Origin: Promicromonospora umidemergens
GTDB taxonomy: Bacteria; Actinomycetota; Actinomycetes; Actinomycetales; Cellulomonadaceae
DNA: 64,000 nt
Direction: 5' to 3'
NCBI RefSeq assembly: GCF_024171995.1
Contig: NZ_JAMTCT010000004.1
Location: forward strand, 248,001 to 312,000
This document shows positions 17,900 through 26,221 of this stretch, piece by piece. The translations under genes were made by a program, and so were the position numbers. The stretch's first letter is position 1. Each line of letters starts with the position of its first letter. The notes below the pieces were generated by a model. It had not been told where the DNA came from and did no database searches. It was given only the letters and a program-made list of their open reading frames with translations.

Positions 17900-18547
17900 A
17901 TGGCAAGACTGCTGCACATCGACGCGAGCATCCAGGGCGAGAGCTCGGTCAGCAGACAGCTCACCGCCCGCGCCGTGAGCGCCTGGCGCACCGCACACCC
18001 CGACGGCACCGTGACCTACCGCGACCTCGCCGCGAACCCCGTGCCGCACTTCGACGCCGCCGCCAACCTCAGTCGAGGCCTTCCGCGGGAGCAGCACACC
18101 CCTGAACAGGCCAGGTCATGGGCGCTGATCGAGGAGCTGGTCGGGGAGATCGCCGCAGCGGACACCGTTCTGCTCGGTCTGCCGATCTACAACTTCGGAG
18201 CGCCGAGCACCGTGAAGGCATGGCTCGACCACCTGATCGCACCGGGTCTCGCGGTCGATCCGGAGACCCGCGAGGGCTTGCTGGGCGGCTGCGACTTCAT
18301 CGGCATCGTCTCGAGGGGCGGCGGCTACGCCGAAGGCACGCCACGGCACGGCTGGGACCACGCGTCGGCCTGGCTCCCCCACGGCCTCTCGCTGGTCGGG
18401 ATCGAGCCACGCTTCATCACCACCGAGCTGACGCTCGCCCCCGTCACGCCCGCGATGGCCGGGCTCGTGCCGCTGGCCGAGGAGAGCCGGCGCCAGGCGG
18501 AGATCGAGATCGACGCGCTCTGGGCGCCCGCGGTGGCGAACACCTGA
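17900..18547 (+). CDS. azoR: FMN-dependent NADH:quinone oxidoreductase / azoreductase
   Basis: 215 residues starting at ATG after CAGGAGG. Flavodoxin-like fold of the AzoR family: MARLLHIDASIQGESSVSRQLT binds FMN phosphate, LLGLPIYNFGAPSTVKAWLDHL is the central family signature, and SRGGGYAEG follows. It reduces quinones and azo bonds by two electrons with NAD(P)H in the cytosol, usually as a response to electrophile stress. A MarR regulator follows 87 bp later on the same strand and probably controls this gene. The 126-bp upstream region contains GTTCACGAAC, a short symmetric sequence that might be part of an operator. Confidence 0.88.
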   Translation: MARLLHIDASIQGESSVSRQLTARAVSAWRTAHPDGTVTYRDLAANPVPHFDAAANLSRGLPREQHTPEQARSWALIEELVGEIAAADTVLLGLPIYNFGAPSTVKAWLDHLIAPGLAVDPETREGLLGGCDFIGIVSRGGGYAEGTPRHGWDHASAWLPHGLSLVGIEPRFITTELTLAPVTPAMAGLVPLAEESRRQAEIEIDALWAPAVANT

Positions 18548-18634
18548 GCGACTGCTCACCGCGTAACTCCGCACGTCACGGCCCCGCGCCCCCGTAGAGT
18601 GGTGGCGCGGGGTCGCGACGACGAAGGAGATGCC

Positions 18635-19090
18635 GTGGATGAGCTGCCGGTCCTGGACCAGTCTGCGCGCCGGTCGGGCGCGCTCATCGACTACCTCGCC
18701 CGTCATCTTCGTCGGCGGTCCGAGTCGGCGCTGATCCCCCTCGACCTGCGCACCCGGCACCTGGTCGCCCTGACGGTGCTCCGCGCCCGGGGCGACATCA
18801 CCCAGCGCGACCTCGCCACGGACCTCGTGCTCGACAGCACCAACATCGTCGGACTGCTCAACGAGCTGGAGGGCCGGGGCCTGGTCGAGCGGCGGCGCTC
18901 GACGGAGGACCGGCGTCGGCACGTCGTCTCCCTGACTGACGCCGGCGTCAGCCTGCTCTGTCAGGCCGAGACCGCCCTCGCCGCCGTCGAGGACGAGGTC
19001 TTCGAGGCCCTCGGCCCGAGCCAGCGCGACCAGCTCCACGAGCTGCTCAAGGCCGCCACGTCCCCCAGCGAGCCCGACACCTGGTGCTGA
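18635..19090 (+). CDS. MarR family transcriptional regulator
   Basis: 151 residues from GTG 18635, set by AAGGAG six bases upstream; further upstream in-frame starts lack a ribosome site. Winged-helix core: GDITQRDLATDLVLDSTNIVGLLNELEGRGLVERRRSTEDRRRHVVSLTDAG contains the recognition helix and the DxRR(R)H wing of MarR proteins. Located directly after the azoreductase gene, it likely represses it and releases on binding phenolic or quinone ligands. Convergent with the molybdoenzyme gene, only 7 bp between stops. Confidence 0.88.
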   Translation: MDELPVLDQSARRSGALIDYLARHLRRRSESALIPLDLRTRHLVALTVLRARGDITQRDLATDLVLDSTNIVGLLNELEGRGLVERRRSTEDRRRHVVSLTDAGVSLLCQAETALAAVEDEVFEALGPSQRDQLHELLKAATSPSEPDTWC

Positions 19091-19097
19091 ACGGGCG

Positions 19098-20675
19098 TCA
19101 GCCCACCGAGACGTTCACGGTGTGCCAGCCCGTGGCACCGTCCGGCGCGGGCGGGGCCTCTGCGTCGGTCTGGACCAGCCCGTCGGCGTCCGTGGCGCGG
19201 ACCTCTAGCGTGTGGTCGCCGGCGTCGAGGTCGATCGACGCCCGCCACTGGCGCCACGTGTCCGCGCCCACCGTCTCGGCGAGCTCTGCGGGGACCCAGT
19301 CGCCGTCGTCGGCCCGGACCTCCACCGCGCCGATACCGGTGTGGGGCGCCCACGCGACGCCGGCCACCGTCACCGCGCCGGGTGCCACCGACGCGAACCC
19401 GCGCGGCACCTCGATACGCGACTGCACCTTGACCGGGCCGAGGGCCGACCAGCCGCGCGGCGTCCAGTAGCCCTGGTCGGCGGCGAAGGTGGTGACCTCG
19501 AGCGAGACGACCCACTTGGTGGCCGACACGTACCCGTACAGGCCGGGCACCACGAGCCGGGCGGGGAAGCCGTGGTCCACGGGGAGCGGCTCGCCGTTCA
19601 TGCCGATCGCGAGCAGGTTGGCCCGGTCCGGGTCCTGCAGGACGTCCAGCGGCGTCCCTGCGGTGAAGCCGTCGTCGCTGCGGGAGAGCACCATGTCCGC
19701 GCCCCCCTGCGGCTTGGCGCGCTCGAGCAGAGCCCGGATGGGGTAGCCGAGCCACAGGGCGTTGCCGACGAGGTCGCCGCCCACGGGGTTGCTCACGCAC
19801 GAGAGGGTCACGTAATGCTCCTCGAGCGGCAGCGCGAGCAGCTCGTCCCAGGTGATCGTGAACGGCTCGTCCACCATGCCGTGCACCTCGAGGGACCACT
19901 CCGCCGGGTCGAGCTGCGGCACCCGCAGGGCCGTGTCGATGCGGTAGAACTCCTGGTTCGGGGTGATGTAGGGGACCAGGCCGTCGACCTCCAGGTCGGC
20001 GCCGGCAGGCACCGCCGGCGCAGTCCTGCGCGCGGCGGGCAGGCGGATCTTCTCGCGCACCGCGTTCACCGCCGTCGTGCCCGCCGACACGACGCGCGAG
20101 CCCACCAGGGCCAGCACCGTCACGCCAGCGGCGATCCCGGTGACGACCAGGAAACCGCGCCGGTTGACAGTGCTGCCCGACGCGGCGCGCAGGTCAGCGA
20201 CCGGCCGCAGCCGTGCCATGGCTTGCCGCAGCAGGATCATCGCGCCACCGATCCCGACGATGCTGGGCAGCGCCCACAGCGGCGTCGCGCCCGGGCGCAG
20301 CATCGCGACGATCGCCCCGACCACACCGACGGCCGCGATCAGCAGTGCCCCCGACGGCGGGCGACGCAGCTCCAGCAGACCGGCGAGCGCCGCGCCGAGG
20401 GCCAGCACCACGCCCATCGACCCGAGCAGCACCGCCTTGTCGTTGGTGCCGAACGTCTGCACGGCGAAGTCCTTGAGCCACGGCGGCACGACGTCGATCA
20501 CGGCGGCACCGCCGGCGAACAGGGTGCTCGCGCCGGGTGCGACGACGGCGGCGACGAGCTCCGCGACGGCCAGCCCCGCGGCGCCTGCGAGGACACCGGC
20601 CAGGGCGGCCCACCAGGTGTCGTGCGGGGAGCGGTCGGCCCGCGCGCTCACGGAACTGTCGGTTGCCTGGGTCAT
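19098..20675 (-). CDS. Membrane-anchored molybdopterin-dependent oxidoreductase (sulfite oxidase / YedY-like)
   Basis: 525 residues from ATG (MTQATDSS). The N-terminal ~200 residues contain about four transmembrane helices. A segment with RRGFLV precedes a further hydrophobic helix. The catalytic sulfite-oxidase domain runs from about 235 to 430, with the molybdenum-ligand cysteine in HYVTLSCVSNPVGGDLVG and the cofactor-contact region DHGFPARLVVPGLYGYVSATKWV. A C-terminal Mo-co dimerisation domain (about 435-520) ends the protein. Active site probably outside the membrane; substrate could be sulfite or protein methionine sulfoxide and cannot be decided from sequence. Confidence 0.85.
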   Translation of the reverse strand: MTQATDSSVSARADRSPHDTWWAALAGVLAGAAGLAVAELVAAVVAPGASTLFAGGAAVIDVVPPWLKDFAVQTFGTNDKAVLLGSMGVVLALGAALAGLLELRRPPSGALLIAAVGVVGAIVAMLRPGATPLWALPSIVGIGGAMILLRQAMARLRPVADLRAASGSTVNRRGFLVVTGIAAGVTVLALVGSRVVSAGTTAVNAVREKIRLPAARRTAPAVPAGADLEVDGLVPYITPNQEFYRIDTALRVPQLDPAEWSLEVHGMVDEPFTITWDELLALPLEEHYVTLSCVSNPVGGDLVGNALWLGYPIRALLERAKPQGGADMVLSRSDDGFTAGTPLDVLQDPDRANLLAIGMNGEPLPVDHGFPARLVVPGLYGYVSATKWVVSLEVTTFAADQGYWTPRGWSALGPVKVQSRIEVPRGFASVAPGAVTVAGVAWAPHTGIGAVEVRADDGDWVPAELAETVGADTWRQWRASIDLDAGDHTLEVRATDADGLVQTDAEAPPAPDGATGWHTVNVSVG

Positions 20676-20808
20676 ACGCTCAGCCTGGCACGCGGGAAGC
20701 GAGTTCACCGAGGCCCGGAGCGGACCGTCATGAGCCTGTAAGGAAAGGCAGCGCAGGGACCTCGCCGGCACCCTGGACGTGGCTTCGGTCTGTTTCGAGC
20801 GCGCCGGT

Positions 20809-21612
20809 TCAGGCCCCCGTGCCGCGCACGATCTTCGAGTTGTGCGCCTGCGCGCGCGGCCGGATTGTCACCAGGTCGATGTTGACGTGGTCCGGGCGGG
20901 ACAGGGTCCAGGCGATGGTGTCGGCGACGTCGTCGGCAGCCAGTGGCGTGTAGCCCTCGTAGACGGCGGCGGCCTTGTCGGCGTCGCCGCCGAACCGGAC
21001 CAGCGAGAACTCTTCGGTGGCCACGGCGCCCGGGGCGACCTCGATGACACGCACGGGTTCGCCCGCGATCTCCCAGCGCAGCGTCTGGGACAGCATGTGC
21101 TCGGCGTGCTTGGCACCGGTGTAGCCGGCGCCGCCCTCGTAGGCGCCCTGGGCGGCGGTCGAGGTCACGTTCACGACGTCGGCGACGCCCTTGCCCGCAC
21201 CGGCCTCGCGCAGCAGGGGCAGCACGGCCTTGGTGACCCGCAGCGTGCCGAGCACGTTGATCTCGTACATGCGGCGCCAGCCGTCCAGGTCGGCGTCCTC
21301 CACGCGGTCCAGGCCGAACGCGCCGCCCGCGTTGTTCACCACGGCGTCGAGCCCGCCGCTGGCGGTGAGGTGGGCCGCGAGGGCGGTCACCGCGTCGTCG
21401 TCGGTCAGGTCGATGACGTAGACCTCGCAGCCCGTCTCGGCGGCGAGCGCCTCCAGGCGGTCGGCGCGCCGGGCGGCGGCCACGACGTCCCAGCCGTCGG
21501 CACGCAGCCGTCGCACGGTGGCGGCTCCGATGCCTGACGACGCCCCGGTCACCAGGGCGCGGCGGTTGGGCGTGGTCTCGGAGCCGGTCTCGGGGGCGGT
21601 GCTGTCGCTCAT
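20809..21612 (-). CDS. SDR family NADP-dependent oxidoreductase (YdfG-like)
   Basis: 267 residues from ATG (MSDSTAP). Classical short-chain dehydrogenase: TGASSGIG cofactor loop, NNAGGAFG, catalytic Ser in NVTSTAAQ, and YTGAKHAEH giving the YxxxK pair. The layout is closest to the serine/3-hydroxy-acid dehydrogenase (YdfG) subgroup. Cytosolic. It lies downstream of the small DUF6480-like gene on the same strand, 23 bp apart, so both may share a message. Confidence 0.85.
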   Translation of the reverse strand: MSDSTAPETGSETTPNRRALVTGASSGIGAATVRRLRADGWDVVAAARRADRLEALAAETGCEVYVIDLTDDDAVTALAAHLTASGGLDAVVNNAGGAFGLDRVEDADLDGWRRMYEINVLGTLRVTKAVLPLLREAGAGKGVADVVNVTSTAAQGAYEGGAGYTGAKHAEHMLSQTLRWEIAGEPVRVIEVAPGAVATEEFSLVRFGGDADKAAAVYEGYTPLAADDVADTIAWTLSRPDHVNIDLVTIRPRAQAHNSKIVRGTGA

Positions 21613-21635
21613 GGCCGCACTGTAGTGCTTGCCTC

Positions 21636-21887
21636 TCAGCGGAGCAGACCGGCCGCATAGCCGCCGAAGAGGGCGGCGACGAGCCCTGCCACGACCAGGG
21701 TCGCCACGATCCACACCCACGGCACCCAGCGCGGCGGACCGTGCTCCTCGTGGCCCTGGGGTGCGCTCACCTGGTCGGATGCGGGCGGGGTCTCGCCCGG
21801 CTGGAGGTTACCGCTCGGGGGCATCGTGCGGCCGTCCGGCTCCGGGTCGGGGTTGTGTGCTGCCGGGTTCTCCGGGTCGTTCGTCAT
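21636..21887 (-). CDS. Small membrane protein, DUF6480-like
   Basis: 83 residues from ATG (MTNDPENPAAH) after GGGAG. The acidic, Pro-rich N-terminus contains GETPPASDQVS, typical of the DUF6480 family, and is followed by one C-terminal transmembrane helix (VWIVATLVVAGLVAALFGGYAAGLL). Proteins of this type are conserved in actinobacteria without a known function. It precedes the SDR gene on the same strand. Confidence 0.7.
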   Translation of the reverse strand: MTNDPENPAAHNPDPEPDGRTMPPSGNLQPGETPPASDQVSAPQGHEEHGPPRWVPWVWIVATLVVAGLVAALFGGYAAGLLR

Positions 21888-21970
21888 GGTGGAGCTCCCT
21901 GCGGTCGGGGTCTGGTCCACCGTAGGCATCGTCGTCCCCGGTCGCGCGCCGGACCTGGTCCGGCAGGCCT

Positions 21971-22012
21971 GGTTCGGTCGGCCGGGTTCGGCCGGCCAGG
22001 TTCGGCCGGCCT
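21971..22012. repeat. Three 14-bp tandem repeats upstream of the F420-0 importer
   Basis: Three back-to-back copies of GGTTCGGYCGGCCN (21971-21984, 21985-21998, 21999-22012). They fall in the 343-bp region between the divergent DUF6480-like gene and the substrate-binding-protein gene, about 220 bp from the latter. Each unit contains the self-complementary GGCCGGCC or a near version of it. No gene is seen in the rest of this intergenic region, which must hold both promoters. Confidence 0.7.
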
Positions 22013-22230
22013 CGTGCCCGCCCGGCGTCCGTACGACGCCGAGAGCGAAGACGCAGGGGGTCCGCAGGTCTGCCGGTGTATCGTCACGACCGGGTCGCGG
22101 GCCCTGCTTTGGCCCGCCGATGCGGCGCTCACTGTGAGCCGCTTCCCGCCTGGACGCGAGATGGCGCGTCGCTGCTCACCCCATGGCCGTTCGCGGCTGT
22201 GGGCTGTTCGTCGACCCTTGGAGCCATCGC

Positions 22231-23244
22231 GTGCACCCCCACCGCGTCCGTCCTGCTGGTGCGTTCGCACTGCCCGCCATCGCCGCCGTCGCGGCGCTCT
22301 CCCTCGCCGCCTGCTCGGCCAGCGCCTCCGGCGAGACCAGCGCCGAGGGCGCGCCGTCGTCGTCGGACGGCTTTCCCATCACCCTGGACAACTGCGGGTT
22401 CGAGACGGAGGTCGAGGCGCCGCCGGAGCGTGTGGTGACCGTCAAGTCGTCGACCACGGAGATGCTGCTGGCGCTCGGCCTGGGCGACCGGATCGTCGGC
22501 TCGGCGTTCCTCGACGGGCCCGTACCGGACTCGCTGGAGACCGTGCCCGCCGTCGAGGAGCCGTTCGCCTCCGATGCGCCCGGCTCGGAGGCCACGCTCG
22601 CGCTGGAGCCCGACCTGGTCTATGCGGGCTGGGAGTCGAACCTGACGGCGGAGACCGCGGGCGACCGCGGGACCCTCGCCCAGCTCGGCGTCGCCACGTA
22701 CGTCTCCCCCGCGGCCTGCAAGGAGGACGGGTACATGCCGGACCCGCTCACCTTCGACACCGTGTTCGCTGAGATCGAGGAGGTGGGCGCCCTGTTCGAC
22801 GCCGAGGACGCCGCGACGAGGCTCGTGGCCGAGCAGCGGGCGGCGCTCGACGCGATCGAGCCGGACGACCGCGGTCTGACGGCCCTGTGGTGGTCCTCGG
22901 GCGACGACACCCCTTACGTGGGCGCCGGCATCGGCGCACCGCAGATGATCATGGCGGCGGCCGGGCTGACCAACGTCTCGGCCGACGTCCACGACACGTG
23001 GACCTCGCTCGGTTGGGAGAACGTCGTCGAGGCCGACCCCGACGTCCTGGTGCTGGTCGACGCCGCGTGGAACCCCGCCGACGCGAAGATCGAGACGCTG
23101 GAGTCCAACCCCGCCACCCGCGAGATGACGGCGGTCAGGGAGGGGCGCTACGTCGTGGTGCCGTTCCCGGCCACCGAGGCCGGCGTGCGGAACGTCGACG
23201 CCGTCGCCTCGGTGGTGGACCAGCTGGCGGACCTGGACCGGTGA
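22231..23244 (+). CDS. F420-0 ABC transporter, substrate-binding lipoprotein (putative)
   Basis: 337 residues from GTG 22231, which has GGAG seven bases upstream and places a lipobox (LSLAAC, Cys28) correctly; ATG 22183 would add 16 residues. The mature protein begins ITLDNCGFETEVEAPPERVVTVKSSTTEMLLALGLGDRIVGSAFLDGPVP, very close to the class defined by Haft and colleagues as the periplasmic protein of the proposed F420-0 importer (TIGR03868). Fold: TroA/BtuF type III. It overlaps the permease gene (GTGA). That it binds F420-0 is a published proposal based on gene association; nothing in this sequence proves the ligand. Confidence 0.8.
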   Translation: MHPHRVRPAGAFALPAIAAVAALSLAACSASASGETSAEGAPSSSDGFPITLDNCGFETEVEAPPERVVTVKSSTTEMLLALGLGDRIVGSAFLDGPVPDSLETVPAVEEPFASDAPGSEATLALEPDLVYAGWESNLTAETAGDRGTLAQLGVATYVSPAACKEDGYMPDPLTFDTVFAEIEEVGALFDAEDAATRLVAEQRAALDAIEPDDRGLTALWWSSGDDTPYVGAGIGAPQMIMAAAGLTNVSADVHDTWTSLGWENVVEADPDVLVLVDAAWNPADAKIETLESNPATREMTAVREGRYVVVPFPATEAGVRNVDAVASVVDQLADLDR

Positions 23245-24275
23245 GCCGCCGCTGGTCGAGTCCCGCGAGACCCGGGCTCGCCCTGCCCGTCGCCGCGCTG
23301 GTGCTGATCCTCAGCATCGGCGTCGCGGTGACCATCGGGCCGGCGGACCTCGCCCTGTCCGAGGTCGGCCGGTCGGTGGCGACGCACCTCGGGCTCGGCG
23401 GAGCACTCGGGCTGGAGCCGCTGCCGACCCTGCGCGACGGCATGGTGTGGCAGCTGCGGATGCCCCGCATCCTCACGGCCGCCGCCGTCGGCGCGGGCCT
23501 GGCGCTGTGCGGCGCCGTCATGCAGTCGCTGACACGCAACCCGCTCGCGGACCCGTACCTGCTGGGGCTGTCGTCGGGCGCGTCGCTCGGCGCGGTGCTC
23601 GTGCTCCTCGCCGGCGTCCCGCTGCTGCTGCCGGTCGCGGCGTTCGTCGGCGCGGTCGGGGCGCTCGCCCTCGCGCTCTCGCTCGCCGGTGCGCTCGGCA
23701 CGATCACGCCCACCCGCACCGTGCTGGCGGGCCTCGCGATCAGCCAGCTCTGCGCGGCAGCCGTGTCGTTCGTGATCTTCTGGTCGGCCAAGGGCGACGC
23801 GTTCCGCGAGGTCCTGTCGTGGCTCATGGGCTCGGTCGCGTCGGCGACGTGGACGTCGGTGGCCATCGCGGGGGGCGCCGTCCTCGTGCTCGGGACCCTG
23901 CTGGCGCTGACCGGGTCCGTGCTGGACGCGTTCACGTTCGGGGACACCGCGGCAGCGGCGCTCGGGGTGCCCGTGAACCGGGCACGGTGGATCCTGCTGA
24001 TCGGTGTCGCGCTGCTGACGGGGGCGCTCGTGTCGCAGAGCGGGTCCATCGGGTTCGTCGGGCTGATCCTGCCGCACGCCGTGCGGCTGTTCACCGGCGC
24101 ACGGCACCGCCTCCTCCTGCCGCTGTCGGCGCTCGCCGGGGCCTCGTTCCTGGTCTGGGCCGACACCCTGGCCCGCACCGTGTTCGAACCGCGCGAGCTG
24201 CCGGTCGGCATCGTCACGGCCGCGATCGGCGCCCCGGTCTTCGCCGTCCTCCTCTGGAGAGGAAACCACCGGTGA
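23241..24275 (+). CDS. F420-0 ABC transporter, permease (FecCD family, putative)
   Basis: 344 residues from the GTG overlapping the preceding stop. FecCD/BtuC-type permease with about ten helices. Family landmarks: WQLRMPRILTAAAVGAGLALCGAVMQSLTRNPLADPYLLGLSSGASLGAV, and near the end GFVGLILPHAVRLFTGARHRLLLPLSALAGASFLVWADTLAR, which holds the coupling helix contacting the ATPase. Second gene of the cassette; proposed to form the channel for F420-0 uptake. Its stop overlaps the ATPase start. Confidence 0.83.
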   Translation: MSRRWSSPARPGLALPVAALVLILSIGVAVTIGPADLALSEVGRSVATHLGLGGALGLEPLPTLRDGMVWQLRMPRILTAAAVGAGLALCGAVMQSLTRNPLADPYLLGLSSGASLGAVLVLLAGVPLLLPVAAFVGAVGALALALSLAGALGTITPTRTVLAGLAISQLCAAAVSFVIFWSAKGDAFREVLSWLMGSVASATWTSVAIAGGAVLVLGTLLALTGSVLDAFTFGDTAAAALGVPVNRARWILLIGVALLTGALVSQSGSIGFVGLILPHAVRLFTGARHRLLLPLSALAGASFLVWADTLARTVFEPRELPVGIVTAAIGAPVFAVLLWRGNHR

Positions 24276-25165
24276 GTGCTGGATACTCGCCGTCCACGAC
24301 GGCCGCGACAGAACAGATATCCAGCACTCGACGACGGGGGCTGGCGGCCGAGCGGGTCTCCTGGGAGATCGACGGTCGGCTGATCCTTGACGACGTCGGG
24401 GTGCTCGCCCCGGCCGGCGCCGTCACCGGGCTGCTCGGCCCGAACGGCTCCGGCAAGTCCACGCTGCTGCGGACCCTGGCGGGTGTGCAGCAGGCCGGCC
24501 GTGCGGCGCCGCCCGCCATCGGGCGAGCGCCCGACGAGCTGGCGTCGTCCGGCGCCGGGCCGTCCACGACGTTCGACGGGGCCGACCTGGGTGCGCTGCC
24601 CCGCCGCGAGCGCGCCCGGGTGCTCGCCCTCGTGGAGCAGGACGCAGGCACCGACCTCCCGCTGTCCGTGCTCGACGCCGTGCTGCTGGGCCGGATACCG
24701 CACCGTTCCCTGCTGGCGGGCGACTCGGACGCCGACCGGGCCGCCGCGCACGCGGCCCTCACCGCTGCCGGGGCCAGGGAGCTCGCGGAACGTGAGGTCG
24801 GCACCCTGTCGGGCGGCGAGCGCCAGCGCGTGCACATGGCCCGTGCCCTGGCGCAGCAACCGCGGCTGATCCTGCTCGACGAGCCGACCAACCACCTGGA
24901 CATCGCGGCCCAGCTGCATGCCATGCGGGTGCTGCGGGAGCTCGCGGCGGACGGGGTGACCGTCGTCGCCGCCCTGCACGACCTGAACCTCGCGGCGTCG
25001 ACCTGCGACCACCTGGTCCTCCTGGACGGTGGCCGGGTCGTCGCGGCCGGGCCGGTCGGCGAGGTGCTGGTGCCGGCGGTGCTGGAGCCGGTGTACGGGG
25101 TGCGGGTCGACGTGCTGACGCACCCGCGCACGGGTCGTCCGGTGCTCTCCTTCGAGCGCGGATGA
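24272..25165 (+). CDS. F420-0 ABC transporter, ATP-binding protein (putative)
   Basis: 297 residues from GTG 24272 (AGAGGAAA upstream). Walker A GPNGSGKSTLLRTLAG (about residue 56), signature LSGGERQRVHMARALAQQP, Walker B LILLDEPTNHLDIAAQ, and H-loop ALHDLNLA. It powers the FecCD-type permease. The first ~25 residues (SAGYSPSTTAATEQISSTRRR) are unlike the family and are encoded by a hairpin element at 24274-24329; the usual ATPase fold begins at LAAERVSWEIDGR. No ATG or GTG after the element would give a shorter product, so the element appears to be translated. Confidence 0.83.
   Translation: MSAGYSPSTTAATEQISSTRRRGLAAERVSWEIDGRLILDDVGVLAPAGAVTGLLGPNGSGKSTLLRTLAGVQQAGRAAPPAIGRAPDELASSGAGPSTTFDGADLGALPRRERARVLALVEQDAGTDLPLSVLDAVLLGRIPHRSLLAGDSDADRAAAHAALTAAGARELAEREVGTLSGGERQRVHMARALAQQPRLILLDEPTNHLDIAAQLHAMRVLRELAADGVTVVAALHDLNLAASTCDHLVLLDGGRVVAAGPVGEVLVPAVLEPVYGVRVDVLTHPRTGRPVLSFERG
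24274..24329. repeat. Hairpin element inside the 5' end of the importer ATPase gene
   Basis: Perfect 12-bp outer arms GAGTGCTGGATA (24274-24285) and TATCCAGCACTC (24318-24329). Inside is a second hairpin, GCCGTC-CAC-GACGGC. It spans the permease stop and ATPase codons 1-19. A decayed lookalike (GAGTGCTGGAT ... GACAGATCTCCGAGCTC) lies at 46392-46445 between two convergent genes, which suggests a dispersed palindromic element. Confidence 0.7.
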
Positions 25166-25232
25166 GGTCCGAGCCGACCGCCGGCCGGCGCTCGTGCCGC
25201 CTCCCGGGCTGACGGATCGGCCGACCTGAACC

Positions 25233-25640
25233 ATGATGGGAGCCATGGCCGCTCCAGATCTCGTCGTCAAGGCAGGCAAGGTTCTCAACCCGTGGGTGCT
25301 CCGCATCGCCGGACGCGTCCCGCCCTGGGTCGTGCTGCACCACGTCGGACGGAAGTCCGGCAAGAGGTACACCACTCCTCTGGTCGCGTTCGCGGCCCGG
25401 CCCGAGCACGAGATCCTGGCCGTGCTGCCGCTGCCGTGGGGCGCGGGTACCGACTGGGCCCGCAACACGATGAGCTCGGGGACGGTCCGGCTGACGCGTG
25501 CGGGTGCGGAGTTCGTCGTGAACGACGTGCGGCTCGTGCCCGCTTACGAGGCCGTAGGTTGGCTGGCATCCGTGCCGTCGAAGCTCCTGTCGGCGGCCGG
25601 CGTCGAGGAGTGCCTGGTCGGGACCCTGCGCCCGGCCTGA
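25233..25640 (+). CDS. Deazaflavin (F420)-dependent nitroreductase family protein (Ddn-like)
   Basis: 135 residues from ATG 25233 (ATG 25245 is also possible). Matches the DUF385/Ddn family: NPWVLRIAGRVPPWVVLHHVGRKSGKRYTTPL contains the hallmark HxGRKSGxxxxTPL, and WARNTMSSGTVRLTRAG is the second conserved block. Members bind F420 and reduce quinones or nitro compounds; some use other cofactors. Directly downstream of the F420-0 importer on the same strand (67-bp gap), which strengthens an F420 link. Confidence 0.82.
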   Translation: MMGAMAAPDLVVKAGKVLNPWVLRIAGRVPPWVVLHHVGRKSGKRYTTPLVAFAARPEHEILAVLPLPWGAGTDWARNTMSSGTVRLTRAGAEFVVNDVRLVPAYEAVGWLASVPSKLLSAAGVEECLVGTLRPA

Positions 25641-25719
25641 CCCCGCAGGTCGGGCCGGTCGGCGGAGCTGGTCGGCCACGTGTCATCCTCGACCCTCGCG
25701 CGGGAGTATGTTTCGCGTC

Positions 25720-26202
25720 GTGAACCTGCGCACAGCCACACTGTCTGATGCCGCCGCGGTCGCCCGGGTGCACCACACGACCTGGGTGACGACCTACGGG
25801 CAGATCCTCCCGCCCGAGTTCTGGGCGACGGCCACGCTCGAGCGCCGCACGTCGACCTGGGAGAGATGGCTGGCGAACGGCGCTACGCCCCTCGTCGCCG
25901 AGGTCGACGGCGAGGTGGTCGGCATCGCGATGTCCGGCGACGCCGTGGAGCAGGACGACGTGCTCCCGATCCGCGGGCGGCAGCTGTACCTCCTGTACGT
26001 CCTGGCGGCGCACCACGGGAGCGGTATCGGACAGGCGCTCCTGGACGCCGTCGTGCCGCCCGGTACCGGCGCACAGCTGTGGGTGGCCGAGGACAACCCG
26101 CGTGCCCGCCGCTTCTACGAGCGCAACGGGTTCGTCACGGAGGGCACCCGGATCGTCGACGCGAGCACCGCCGACCTTGCCGAGGTACGCATGGTCAGAT
26201 AG
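25720..26202 (+). CDS. GNAT family N-acetyltransferase
   Basis: About 160 residues. GTG 25720 is chosen because TATGTT lies just upstream as a -10 box, suggesting a leaderless start; ATG 25708 has its GGGAG only one base away. GNAT core: LYVLAAHHGSGIGQALLDAVV is motif A for acetyl-CoA pyrophosphate binding (normally Q/RxxGxG/A) and ARRFYERNGFV is motif B. The acceptor is unknown. The next gene encodes a similar protein (both share LPPEFW/LPPEHW and PPGTxAQLW), so they are probably tandem duplicates. Confidence 0.8.
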   Translation: MNLRTATLSDAAAVARVHHTTWVTTYGQILPPEFWATATLERRTSTWERWLANGATPLVAEVDGEVVGIAMSGDAVEQDDVLPIRGRQLYLLYVLAAHHGSGIGQALLDAVVPPGTGAQLWVAEDNPRARRFYERNGFVTEGTRIVDASTADLAEVRMVR

Positions 26203-26221
26203 TCGGGTTACGGTTCCACCC

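Noticed and set aside
23135-25468. 777-codon frame opposite the importer genes
   Set aside because: Shadow of three genes with full ABC transporter motifs.
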